NCBI GenBank assembly: GCA_009663005.1
Contig: CM018913.1
Coordinates: 463,935-496,434 of the forward strand
Direction of reading: 5' to 3'
DNA: 32,500 bases
DNA from: Actinidia chinensis
Taxonomy: Eukaryota > Streptophyta > Magnoliopsida > Ericales > Actinidiaceae
Shown: positions 1 to 13,200 of the stretch, one piece after another
Layout: each line of letters starts with the position of its first letter
Position numbering within the stretch: position 1 is the first letter of the stretch
The notes under the pieces: generated by a model
Told to the model about the DNA's origin: nothing
Database searches by the model: none
The model's input: only the letters and a program-made list of their open reading frames with translations
Made by a program: the position numbers and the translations under genes

Positions 1-291
1 GAGGTGCTGGGATTGGCAGACTGGTTAGAGACCTAACCTTTGGAGTTATTTGTAAAAAGGGGCTGCTCAGTTTCGAAGCTATGCTCCCCTCAAATTTTCA
101 AGAGTAAAATCTTGGTAGTTTTTAACTCTCATCTAACAAAACAGAGGCATCAAGCCATAAAAGAACGATGTTCTAGAAACTATTATGAAGATGAAATGGA
201 ATAGAGCTGCAAACAGGAAAAAGGAAACAAAAAACAATGATGCAACAGTTAGATGCAGCAATAAAACACAAAAGAGAAATAATTGTATTAC
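1..291 (-). other. NUP214 intron 10, continues off the left edge
   Basis: Non-coding, pyrimidine-rich on the minus strand. After FGN at 292 I expected the coiled-coil segment that follows in plant NUP214, but no such exon is visible before the edge. Confidence 0.6.
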
Positions 292-1209
292 GTTGCCAAA
301 CTGTTTTGACAGGTGTGGCTCAGAATTCAGCAACCTTGTTGGAGAGGTAGCTGTGTAATTCTCTTTGTTAGGATGAAACTTATCTTTGGAAGACTTCCCA
401 AATGTAAAATTCTGTTGAGATGACAGCTGTGGGCTATGAATGGTAGGCAATGGATTCACAATCCCTGCCCCAGTTGAAGTGTTCTGTACTCCACTATAGG
501 CTGTTTTGCCAGAAGAATAGATTGCAGTTGATGGGCCAGAACCTTCTTTTGCATAGGAAAAGTTTCCAAACGACCCTCCAGGCAAATGTGCAATATTCAA
601 GTTTTTATCAGATTGATTACTTGGAATGCGACTAAAAGGCAAAAGTGAAGATCCTCCCTCCGAAGCCATTGGAAAATTGAGTTTTGCATTTGTTGAGGAT
701 TCTGATAAAGCAAATTTTGAGCTAGTCGATCCATGTTTTCCAGGTAATTCCTTACCTAAATCAACAGCTCTAGGTGGAGTTGACGGAATGGACTGGCTGG
801 ACACATCTGCTAAAAGTTTACCAGCAGAAGAAACAGGACTTGATCCACCTTCATGAAGTTTTTGAGTTTCTGTCTCGGTGAAACCACTAAACACAGGGGC
901 AGGTCCCTCTAGGTAAGAAGTCTTAAGATAGGAATGTCCTACATTTGTACCTTGGTGGTCAGAAAGCAGTGAGCGTTGACCATCTGTATCTTGATTCAAC
1001 TTGGTTACAGGAAACTTCTGCTGCCCATTGGTTTTAAATATTTCAACATCGACAGGAGTCACTCCTTTTCCTGTAATAGTTTCCTTAAGAGACACTTCAT
1101 CTGCAAAGGGGACGGTCGTTGGAAAGTTTTTCACTGCAGGAAGCATTGGCACATTTTTAACAGGAATTCCGTAACCTCCTTTCATGTGAAGCTCATTCTT
1201 ATTTACGTC
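292..1209 (-). CDS. NUP214: NUP214 exon 10, start of the FG-rich region
   Basis: A 918 nt exon (306 codons) opening [20 protein letters not shown] and ending [13 protein letters not shown]. It is low-complexity, Ser/Thr/Pro/Gly-rich and apparently disordered, with isolated FG dipeptides (GSFGNF, FTFGK). The acceptor is AATTCCAG|GACGTA and the donor GGCAAC|GTAATA, phase 0. Confidence 0.85.
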
Positions 1210-4200
1210 CTGGAATTGAAAACCCCGACCTACTTCTTGAACGACTTTTTACTGCCAACCCAGAAGAAGTCTTAGGCATTCCATCTCCTGAAGATTCCAA
1301 TGTCAGAGTATCATCTTCCTCATCAGAAAGCAGAGAGACGACGCCAGATGGAACTGAAGGTCCTGTGACACTACAGAAGAAATTCATTCACTATCTAATA
1401 CACCACTTTTACCTTTTTTTGGACAAGTAAATACGCAGCTTTTATAGTGGAGAGGATACTTAGCAATTATCTGGGGGGAAAAAAAACTTAACGTCCAGCT
1501 CAGATAATGAAAGAAGAAACTCATTAGAGGAGGAAGGAGAATATAAATAATTTGATTAAGTACCTGGCAACTTGGAACATAAAAAGCTTTCCATCCAAAG
1601 ACAGACAGAGAAGAATGCAAAAAGGTGAAAGTTCCTTATATTCGGCACCAAGCTTGACTTCAACTTTCTCATTGTGGGAAATATTGACCAAACAGAGCCC
1701 CAGGACCATGTTATCATCACCATTTCCTGTAAAAGAAGGTGGCTGTTGTAAACTTAACTCAATATGGCTTTCCTTTTTTTTATTGTTTGGGCTGGGGTTT
1801 TTTTTTTTTGGAGATAAAAAGGAAATATTCCCATGAAGGTTCCACGTAAGAAAGAAGAGAAAAGAAAGCACAATACAGCATTAAGCAAAAGAGAAAAGCA
1901 TTCCGACTTGACAAATGAGTGTGTTTATGCTAAAAGAGAGTCAAATTTCACGGACAAAGGGCAATCACAAAAATAAAAAGCTTTTCTTCAACAAGCACAT
2001 AAGCAAACAGGAAAACGACATGCAAAAATGGAAAACGGGAAAAAAAAAAAAACATACGTAAACCCCACACCTGATTTCGATGATGTAAACTATCTAAAAA
2101 TTTGGAACTTTGCAGAACACAACTATTATAAAGGCTCAAAACAAATTTGATTCACTTGTTATAAGCACAGCCTCTTCTTCAAACAATAGTTGATACCTTT
2201 ACCCCATATCAATCATGCAAAGCAAAAAGACCACATTCTTTGCTTCTCTTGTTGCCTATGAAGCATGGACACTTCAAATTAGTCACTGTATCAATGTCAG
2301 ACACGCCACGTGGCGTGTCTATTTTTAAAATTTTTTTTATCGGACACTTTTGGGACACATTACCGACACACGTGTCCTCCTTCCTAACATGCATGTTCAC
2401 GGCCATGTCCATACGCTTATGTGCTTCTAAGATAAAAAATATAGCAATTAGATAAGGTTAGCGAGCCATAAGAAATTTACTTCAGCCAAGAAAAGGACTT
2501 TTGCAATTGGTCATTAACTTTGTTGTACCTATTCACCTTCTCTTTGGTCATTAACCTTCCACCCAATTTCAATAGCTTCAATTATATTTCTACCACCAAT
2601 TAAATAATTGATGTATGAGGTTTTGCTAACCTAGCAGCTAAGTGGTGACAAAACCAGGATACCAAAGCCTCATACATCATTTTATTATCAAAAATAGTCA
2701 GCAAAATATACGGAATTGGCTCCGTTTGGTAATGCTTAAAAGCCAAGTTTTTTTTATGCTTGCTACCAAAAAAATGAAGATTTTTTGGCTTTTTTGCTTT
2801 TCTGACTTTACTTTAGCTAAAAAGAAGCAAAAAAGCAAAAACAAAAAAGGCAATTCTGACTAGTTTTTGTGCTTATTTGCTGAAAAAAAGCCAGCCGAAA
2901 AGAAGAAAAAAAAACTGGTTCCAAACGGAGCCAATGTCAGCCATACATCTCCTTGAGGGTGTTTGTTGTAGCTGAACTTATGTTAAAATTGTTGTTTAAA
3001 AAGAAAAAGTTGAAGAGCTTCAAAATGTAGCTTCCAAAAATCAGTTTTTTTCTAACTTTTTAAAGTTATTTTTAGCTCATATGCAGAAGCAGAAACTGTG
3101 GCAAACGTTGTGGCACAAAGGAAAAAAGCACAAGTTGCAACTAATAAGCTGCAACAAACATGTTTCTTGTTTATAACTAGAAGGAGAATACCACTCAAAC
3201 TAGCTTTTGGTAAATATTGGCCTTTTATAACTAAAGGAACACTTAATGATAAGTGAAAAGGGAGAAAACTTTAAATTACCATGCAAGTGCTCTCCATCAT
3301 CTAAATTTGATCTAACTATATTCGTTAGAGCATCAATATGACAATCAACCTACTCAGCATACTTTATGGCCAATATAATTTAGGAAAGCTGAGAAGGAAA
3401 CAACTATTCAATTCATTTGAAGTTGGCTTAGTCTACAAGTTTGAACACCTTGAAGGGCAATCTTCGGACACAAGGTGTCTCTCAGAATATCAATAACTGC
3501 AGCTTCCTTCTTATCGTCTTGAGACCAACCAAACAAGACGATGTGCTGATCTGTATTCTTCCGGTTAGCAGTAATTGCTAGCTCACTGTCGTGCAAAAAC
3601 ATACTGAATTAGGGATAGTTCGTCTGAACAGGATTGATAGGTAAGTATTTTTTTACAAACAACAGGAGTGGTATGAAGTAATGCAAGTACTTGCTCTAAC
3701 AACTCTAAGCTCATACTTGCATAAAAGCATAAAAGGAAAGTGAATGACAAAGATTCTATACATTAGCGTAGTCAGGCCACAAGAAAAAAAACCATCCACG
3801 TCATAATATAAAGTAAAATTTAAAGGATAATGCTCACCACCACCCAATGGGAAGTGGTTAATGGACAAAAATGTATTGATATTTGTGAAAAGTGTGCATT
3901 AGCAGGGCCGATATTCAAATAAATAAGACACAAAATAGAAAAAAGAATACCTAGAGCAAACAAGCTCAAAACAGTGAGCAGTGCTCAGAGGGATAACAAA
4001 AGACGGACGGGAAGATTTTTTACATCTGCCAGCAAAGAACTAAAATCAATAAAAGTATTTCATTATTCAACTGAATTTATCCAGCCAGCAAAGAATCTTG
4101 AGCTTCCACGTCTAGTTCTATCACTAGGGTTTTTTGGGAAGACTAAGAGAGAGTGAATAACTAATATTCAATCAGACACTATTTCATATAAGGAAGTTAT

Positions 4201-7200
4201 TACAGGTGGTAAATATTTCCAGTCCCTTATAGACAAGGAGAATTACTCAAAAGATTTTGTTTTCAAGAAAGAAACAGTGGCGTCAAATAATGACATTTTA
4301 TGTTTCAGTTCTTTCTCTAGACTTGGCATTGAAAATTTTTTCTTTTCTTTTTCTTTTCCGTTTATTTATCTAATATCGCTATTTTCTGTACGGATGCAAA
4401 GCTATTAGTCATGATAAACTTGTAAATTATCTCATGTTGCCAATCCTTATTCATCTGCTAACCGATCGCTGGTTCCTATTTTTGTGTCAATTAATCAGAA
4501 TATGCTTCACACGATCACGATGGACAGCAGTAAAGAATATGTTGACAGCTTGTTCTGACAACAAATGCCCGTTGGGTCCATTGTCTTAATTGAAGTTATA
4601 ATAAAAGAAGCAAGTTCAGACCATAGACAACAAGGTGATCGCAACACGATGACAACTGCATCCAAAGTGAAGAGAATGGGCATGGAAACTCAGGTCCCAA
4701 TATCAAGCCAAACAGATGCTCCATGGACATGAGATAGATAGTCTGTTATTAAGATGTAACTTTGAACCCATAGTTTGATTCTTGCTCATCCCATTCCCAT
4801 TTTCCACCACCATAAAAAAATAGATAGAGAAAAACTGCAAAACCAAAATTGAAGGAGACCACATGCAACCAATAAAATTTCAATGTTGAGAAAACAATTT
4901 TTCATATTGTACCCCTTTGGCATCGCCTAACAAAAAGGGGAAGACTGAAAGATCGGGATAAATATGATTTTAGCTGACATATTTAGATGATGTTATTTTC
5001 TATTTGCATGGAAGATATTATTGTTATGTATGTGGATAAAGTAACAACTAAGTTGGCTACATGCACCTCTCCATGTAAGCAAGCATGCTGTCACCTTGTG
5101 CGTGCCAGCAGTGGCGCCAGAATAAATGTTCAGTGAGGTCAAAAGAGCCATAATTTATATTCAGGGGGATCAAAATTGTAGAATTTATAAATTTTTAGGT
5201 AAATTACTAATTTTTGTGGGGTCAATTGACCCCACTTGCCCCTATGTGGCTCCGCCACTGCTTGCCAGCAAAAAGAGTGCAAAGTTGAGCAGAAGTGAAA
5301 GCACATCGCAACAAAAGTATGCTTGAGTATATGAAACCATGCAAGCAAACCAGGTACTGATTAACTAGGAAAGCATCACAGAAATGACCAAGTCCATAAA
5401 CAACTCAGACTCTCTCCTCAACATGACTAAAGTATCTACATGGTTTTTGAGCCTTGAGAATGCACATTGTTTCCAATGTGTTCTGCTTTGCCAAGGCTTC
5501 TAACTTGATCTATCTACATATATTCTTACTTTTCCAAGATAAACTGCCTTGTCTACTAGTTGATTCTGATTGTTTTGAGGTGATTGATATAGCATGTTCT
5601 ATTTCAATACAGCAAAATTAGGGGAAATTGGTATAAAGTTACTTAGAACTTGGTAAATTAACAAGGGAAAAAAGGCATAAACTAACTGGTCTCCACTACT
5701 TCAACTAACAAGGAAAAAAGGATGAAGAACTTGCACAAAACATGCTTGAACCATGTTAACGAGAATCTACAAACACCTATAATGTAACTCCCTACTCCCC
5801 AACTTTAACCATCAACTAAATAAACCAACAACTGGTATCGAGAACCAACAATAGACAATTTATAAAATGTGAATGCTCAAAAATAATCAAGCATTAAGAG
5901 TACAATAAACATAAAGAATTGTCAATTATGAAAGAAAAGGTTTGCATACCATCTATCCAAATAGCTCAAGGACATATAGGGTCCACTTCCAAAGGGGACA
6001 ATATCATCTATGAAACCTTCAAACACATCACTGAATGATAGCACAATTGGCTTGGAACCAGCCTACGAGAAAGAGTACACAAAATCAACAACATAGTGGC
6101 AAATGGTAATAGTAAATATTATACCTACAGTTCATCAATATTTCACAAACCTCTTCAGAGTTGGGAATCTCAGAAGCACATCTCAACATATTTGGTAGAA
6201 TTTCAATACTCTGTGATCCTAAATCGTAAATCCTAAAACCAAACATGGTGTGCAAGTAATTTTCAGTAATGAGAAGAATATAACTAAGAGTTTGCTATAG
6301 CCTTACTGGTAGAATCATTGTAGCAGGTCAGGAGTACGGTAACCAATATTCTTAGGGCCTAATTTTCTATTTCTACATCATTTTAGCATGGTCGTATATA
6401 TGTTTAAGAATAAACCCATTCAATAACTAAGGTCAAGCAGCGTCGACAGTCCTCTAATTGTAGGACGATACAGACAAGGTCAATGGGTCACCAGTGAATA
6501 GTATATATGTCACAGAGGAAAGTCCAGAGACGTACCAAGGAAGTGAAGTTAGCAGTCCAGTAAAGAGAGCCCATGGCCCAACCGAATAACTAATCAGAAG
6601 TCATTAGTGTTTGTGATCTTAAGTTTCTTTCAAGTTTGCTTCTAGTGAGATCTTTCTTCACCACACCTCTTAATGAAGGTATCTTACAATCAATAGGAAT
6701 AGCTGCTTTGCATTCTGACTAAGGTTGTTTCAGTAGATTTCTAATTAAAAGGATTCAAAAGTGAGTGAGCAAAGTGATATTACAATTACTGTGAATCTGG
6801 ATTAGCTGATTTTGGGGTTTCATTTGGGGATGTATCAATGTCTTCCCAAAATTTAAAGATTTAGATTGTGGCAACTTGGAAAAACCACCCACTCTCCGCA
6901 AGTACCAGGCCACTAAGAAAGGCAATACGGACAGAGGGAATGCAATGTAAGGGGAGCATCATCCTCCAATTTATAATTGGACCATGGTCTGCACCTCATT
7001 CTGGACTATTCAGATATTCTGGCAATTTGTTGGGATGATGTTAGAAGTGTAATCCTCTAATTTGTCGTGGTATTCGAGATTCTATATGTTAGACAAGAGC
7101 CAAAGTGACGCGGATCTCTTTCTCAATGAAGGCCCAGCATGACATGTCACCTTCCTCTCTAGCCTCCCTCAAGTATAGTTCGATATTCCTAAGCCTTGCC

Positions 7201-10200
7201 TTTGGAATTACGTCCCTTGAGCGAGGCGGTGAGTTCCACGCTACTGTGCTTGCTTCCTTCCTCGTAGTGCCTCACGCAGTATGCAACGATAAGCCCCTCG
7301 TGGACTTGGTGCATTCTTGGGTCCTTTGGGTGCTTAGTACACGTCCTTCCACGTGCACCCCCCAAAGCGACGTGTTGTCCACTGATATGTATGAAGCCGC
7401 TATGGCGGGCGTTGACCAGGGCTGACACGTTTAAGACACGTGGTGCAACACTTTCTCATGTTCTTGGCATGCCATTAATCACCGGGCTTTTAGCTCAAAC
7501 CAGTGTTCCTCCCATATTTTCAGGTTAAGCTGCTTGAGAAGAAACCAAGAGGCCACTATAAGTACAATTTATGTCGAAGACTTGCAAGCACTGCAGCTTA
7601 GATGTCTTGAGACCATTAATCATATATGTAAAGAATAATAAGATTTCATTATTGTACTTTGGAGTTGTACATTATGTCCTTTATAGTACATATATCAGGT
7701 TACAAACGTAGCATAACATAGCAAAGTTCATCTCATTCAAGTTAAGCATCAGCTCTGATGGGATTTTATTGCTCAGTGGAATGTGCAGGTTTTGTTACCA
7801 TATGCTTCCTCTAGTACCCATTCACTAAGTACATGAAGGCCTTCAGTAGCCCACACTGCTCTTGACTAATCATGTCCCTATTTTGCTAAAGGTGGGTTTG
7901 CAGTCGTGGCATGTGGCCGTACTACAAACCTACCTATACTAATAAATATAAATTATATCAGTTCTGCAAGTGTCTTTAGATAATATGAAATTTTGCTATC
8001 TAAAATTAGGTTTGACGAAGCCAGCACCTTGTAAGAAAAGAGGTTTTGACTAGATCATACACTCTACCCTAGCACCAAAACAAACATATAAAACCATAAA
8101 ATTACTATTCACAGTTGCACCTTGTAGAAGTCTTTTCTCCCAAGTTTAGAAATTGGGTTTTGACTAGATCAAACACTCTACCCTAGTGCTCAAACAAACA
8201 TATAAAACCACAAAATTACTATTCACGGTACTGTTCAAAGCCCCAGATAGTCCCACAATTGTCTTTATTTCTTGCCTAATTTAACCGCTATTCCCACTTT
8301 CAAACCAAACATACAAGGATTATGCTATGGACTGTTTGGATGCCACTTAACATTCAATAGCTCCATTACCACCAACTTATATTTCAGATAAATGAATCTC
8401 AAATCATATTTTAACATATTATCTTCTTAAACATCTCAAAAGAGCCATCCTGCTGCAGACATTCTGGACAGTTGGAAGTTTTACAAAAATCCCAAGACTC
8501 AACGAACTATTCTAGCTGGTTGCACTCAAAAGTCACAAATAGAAACTAGTGTGTTTTAATTGCCCAGGACAGTCATACCCTAAAAATAAATCTACGACAT
8601 TCTTATTTATGATCATCATTCCACCAAGTAGAGAAAGTTCTTGCGGGATGATTAACCAAAATAAAGATTAAAAAATATATAGATATATATATGGCCAAAA
8701 ATTGTAAGAATACAAAAAGTACGTGGAAGCAATTTTTAGATTGAACTTTCAATATGCAGGGATCATGTACTAACTGTAACATCAGTGATTTTTCCATCCT
8801 TGCTTGTGATGACTTGAACCAGGTAACTCTCCTCCTTGCCGTCTGCAGTTAGTTGGAAGCATCCTAAAATTATACAATCTGGGCGTACCCACCTGATAGA
8901 ATCCACTGATGGGAGAAATAATTAAGTTTCAGAAAAAAAATTTCTATGATAAGCAATAAAGTATTTCGGAACATATGGGTATAAAGTAGTTGAATAGACT
9001 AGAAGATGGGAGTCCAAAAAATCCAGCATTCATACCAACAATGATCTAGTGCTATGTCATAGACAATAAGGGGATGTTTGGTAACTATTTATTTTTTTCT
9101 GTTTTTGTTTTGTTTTTTTGGTATAAATGTAAACAAAAATTTATTTGTGTTGCTATTTATAATTGAAAATAAGGCAAAATTACTACCACTATTTCTTAAA
9201 ATAGTGCTGCATTAGTTTCAAAACTCATCATCGACTACGGTATTGTTCACACGTGCACGTCTCCTCCCCCACCACCACCTCATCTACGATCTCCGTCTCC
9301 AAACCTTGTTGCATGATTTGGGTGTTTCGATTGATGGTCTTATAAAACTTTACTGTGACAATAAAGTTGCTATAAATATCGCTCACAACCCAGTTCAACA
9401 TGATAGAACGAAGCATATAGAGATTGATAGACACTTCATCAAAGAGAAGTTGAGCGAAGGATTGATCTGTATACCTTTTGTGAAAATCCGAGATCAATTA
9501 GCCGATATTTTCACAAAAGGGCTCCGTAGCTAGAGTTCCACCCATTGTGTCAAGTTGGGCTGAGGCGATATCTTCGCACCAACTTGAGGGGAGGTTAACG
9601 TTATGGGTGTACTGTAATTATGTATATTAGTAGGTGATTTATATTCACTCATGTAATTAGTTTGTAGTTACGGGTTTATTGTAAACTGCATTTTTCTCCT
9701 AATGTATATATTTACGCAATGAGAAGAAAACCTTTTTTTTTTGTGGCTTAGTAATAAGAATTCAAGTTATAAACCACAGTTTAATGAAAAAGTTAGGTTC
9801 AAACCAGAGTTTTATGCCATTTTCCTAAAGAACACACGCCAAAGGCTAATACCATTTGCATGCTAAGCTAGAGAAAAAAGTCGCAACAAGCTAACTTCAT
9901 CTCTATATAAAAGGAATAATTGTTCCGGCTAGAGTACGATTGGGGTGTATAGTGGGTACCTCTGAGGTATGACAAAAATTAAGAAAAAATCAGTACACAC
10001 ACAAGTATCATGCAAGTAACGGTACCCAGTACAGGTACGACATGCTTTTTGAAGTACCCATACTTCATGGCACTACAATCAAAATGACCACTAAATGGGG
10101 AGAGAATGTAATTTTATTCATACTTACCTCCATCTTTTATTAAGGAGAAGCTCACAATATTGTTAAAGAGAGACTAAGATGTGGGATATAACTGGAGACA

Positions 10201-13200
10201 AATGTGACTCCGATGATGATGTATATACAAATATATATACAAAATATATAAAAATATATTTTTTTGCCATGTCCCCGCGATATCCGTATCTTGATTTTTT
10301 GAGAATTGTCGCGTCCGTGTTCGTGTCCGTATTTGTGCTTCTTAGGGTTCAAGAAATCAATCAAAAATATAAAACATCCAAATAAATCGAAACTCAAGAA
10401 AAAGTTCTTAACCTCACCTAAAAAATCCAAACACAACTAAATGGATAGGCTTTGACATTAGACACCTCAACCTCAAATATTGGACCAAGTTGAGAGAGAG
10501 GGCAGCGGCCAACGTTGATCTCTTTCGCGGGTTGCAATGGCTAATTCAATGTCCAACATAAGTACCAATTGTCTCAGAGAGAGAAGGAGGAGGAGGAGGA
10601 GCTCTTTTAGCTAAGGGTTAAGTCATAAGTTATTGTTTGGTGAGTTTACAATGTCAGAATTTTATCGATCAAGTTTGGTGGCTCCGTCCTTTTTCTTACA
10701 GTTATGATTCAATCTCAAGACTCCATCAACCATCGATATTTTGAGTTGTAAAAAACACACGATCTTGTATGCATGCCAAATCATAGCTTATGATTGTATA
10801 GATTATATTATAGCTTATATCTATCCAACCCTTGGCTGAAAGCCCAAATCAAAGCCTGAATCGGAAGACCAACATTGCATCCCTTAACTATATCGATCTC
10901 ATCATCTGAAGATTCAAGGTCATTTGGCCTTGCCTAACCTCGCTGAGGTCACCCTGCGTCTACCCTCTTTAATCGTGAGGTTTTCCTTCTCGCTTTTCGC
11001 CTAAGCCATTGCTTAGACATGTTTTTGTAAACACACACCCAGTAAGATAATTTTTGGGGATAATTAGGTTGAGAAGGACTGTACAAATTTGGGGAGATAA
11101 TGGAAGATTAATTAGACTTGATACATTGCGTGTAGAGGCTCTATGGGTAACAAACACACTAGCAAGGGGTATATGTCCCATTAATGCAAAAACCCAGTCG
11201 TGTGCACGAGTGGGCAGTGTATACATAGTGTGGTCTCTCATTGCGTGGGGGTCAGTTGAATATTAGACAGAAGTAGGAGTGTCAGGAAGATGCAATATGG
11301 TAATTTAATTGAGAACAAAAAATTCAAAGGAAAAATTTGTGAAGCTTGATCAAGTATATCAAATAATATGCTTATATTCTTGCTAGAAAATTGTAAAAGA
11401 ACTCGTTACCCTACATTAACTGATAGAAATAAGAAGTAAATCATGAGCATGTGCATGTGAGTGAAGAAAACTTGTTTTCATGAATCCTTGCTTGTGGAGA
11501 ACCTTTAGCCGAGATATGGATTTTTGATAGAATGGGTACAACTTGGGTTACAAATGACGAGGCAGTGTATGCATTTTATCTCCTTTTCTTATTCTATTTA
11601 ACAAAATTTATTTGTTGCCAATCACCCTCAATTGTTACAATCAAAACTGGCTTCAGTATGATTGCATGAGGCTTTAGTTATGATTAGCGCATTTTATTCA
11701 AACTTGTACTAGGTTGCTGGAGTGTTTTAAGAGTGAGTGCTAACTAGGGGTACCTTGCTTGAGCTACCAGCTCCAGTTTTCACCTCTTCTTTTGTAACTC
11801 TACCATCACTCAGAACTGTACCTACTCCAGTTCAGTTTTAATGCCAAACCTTGGGCTCTCTGGAGATCTGCAGTTTCTGCAGTTTTGAGGGTAGCATGGT
11901 TAGAAAGAAATGTTAGAGTATTTGAGGAGAAATTTGAAGGCACAAGGGATTATGGGACAGAATTTATCATTTGGATTCATGTTGGGTTTCAATGTCCCCC
12001 TCTTTCAATGAGACTCCTCCATTTTTGATTTCTAAAGATTGGAAGGCCATATGTAAGCTAGAATAATATTTTTGTTTCTCAATTTGGTTTTGCCTTTTGG
12101 ATCTCTTGTCAAACTTGTACTTCTTGTACTTTCTCCTTTCTTTCTTCTCGAATAATAATTTCTTTTTTCCTGTTAAAAAAAAGATATGGCTTTTGTTCTA
12201 TTGAAGTAACCTGAAAGACTGCATAAAAAGTAGAAGAAGCTTGCAGTCCATGTATTGCACTTAAATATATTTGGATACATTGGACAGAAGATTGAGGGAT
12301 AGAGAGTGCAAAGAAACCCTAGAGTCCACTAGGGACCTTGAATCCACAAGGAGAAGAATAGAGAACAGGGAAGAGATACATAACTGAAACCCTTAACACA
12401 CCCACAAGGTTTTCATACCCTGACCTCCTCCCAATGGTGAGAATGAGTGCTATACAGAGGCTCTTCAAACCCTAGATAACAAAATTACTATTTACCCTAC
12501 AACTAAAATGTAGTAAAATCATGCCACCATCATTGCAGACCATATCACATCAGCTATATATTCACTAAACCTGAAACTCACCCTTCTGTTGCTTCCCATT
12601 TTCACGTGAAGAGGCCTATGGATAGAGGACCCACGCTTGTACATCGTTTTTGGTTTGTTTCCCAAATTAAATGTATTTTTTCCCAAGAAACTTTTGTTAT
12701 TTCGTTGCATAAAAAAACCTCCTATGTTTATAGACAGGTTCTATTAAGCACTTGTTATGGTCAGAGAATGTATAGGGATTCCATTGCCATCTTACTACAT
12801 AATGATAATTTATGTGTTAGCTTCTGTCACTATTTACATATCATCAACCTCAATTAGGTTCACATTTGAGTTGGCTTCAGTAGAGGTCTTTGGTAAGTTC
12901 GGCTACTATCCAGAAGATCATCCAATGCCTCAAGGTCAAACCTTAGGGTGCAGGGCGGAGAATGTCACATTGAGTTACAGTTGGGGAAAACTATAATGGT
13001 TGAATTCGGAAGCAGAAATCAGGAATAGATCAATAAGAAATTGTGTAATTTAAACAAAGGACAAAGGCAGATCTTCATTACCAACTGCAGCTATTTATGT
13101 GTAACAAGGAGAGGCAATAAAGGTTATGTCATATCAAACATAATATAATTCACATATATGGAAGTACTAAGAGACAAGTACCTTTTACGGTGGAATCCAA

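Larger units (their letters stand above)
1727..3448 (-). other. NUP214 intron 7
   Basis: Holds a sequence with a 22 bp palindrome (about 2240-2420), a short hairpin with arms 2609-2620 and 2669-2680, and two adjacent fold-back elements. No further exon is seen; the open stretches at 1948-2139 and 3408-3448 lack family matches. Confidence 0.7.
6063..8780 (-). other. NUP214 intron 5
   Basis: 2.7 kb. Contains an exon-like segment at 6151-6232, a GC-richer open island at 7085-7480, and a diverged direct duplication at 8042-8228. The rest shows nothing recognisable. Confidence 0.65.
8906..13181 (-). other. NUP214 intron 4
   Basis: 4.3 kb, the longest NUP214 intron here. It holds a copia 3' end (9290-9740), a repeat fragment (about 10,180-10,345), and a LINE 3' end (11,890-12,178). 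The stretches 10,400-11,880 and 12,180-13,180 contain short open frames but nothing I can assign. Confidence 0.65.

Noticed and set aside
10969..11266. Overlapping 90- and 70-codon frames on opposite strands
   Set aside because: No recognisable domain, no splice context, and the overlap suggests chance in slightly G+C-richer intron sequence.
12519..12996. Several 60-80 codon frames on both strands in NUP214 intron 4
   Set aside because: No family resemblance and no conserved junctions; the homologous protein joins exon 4 to exon 5 directly.
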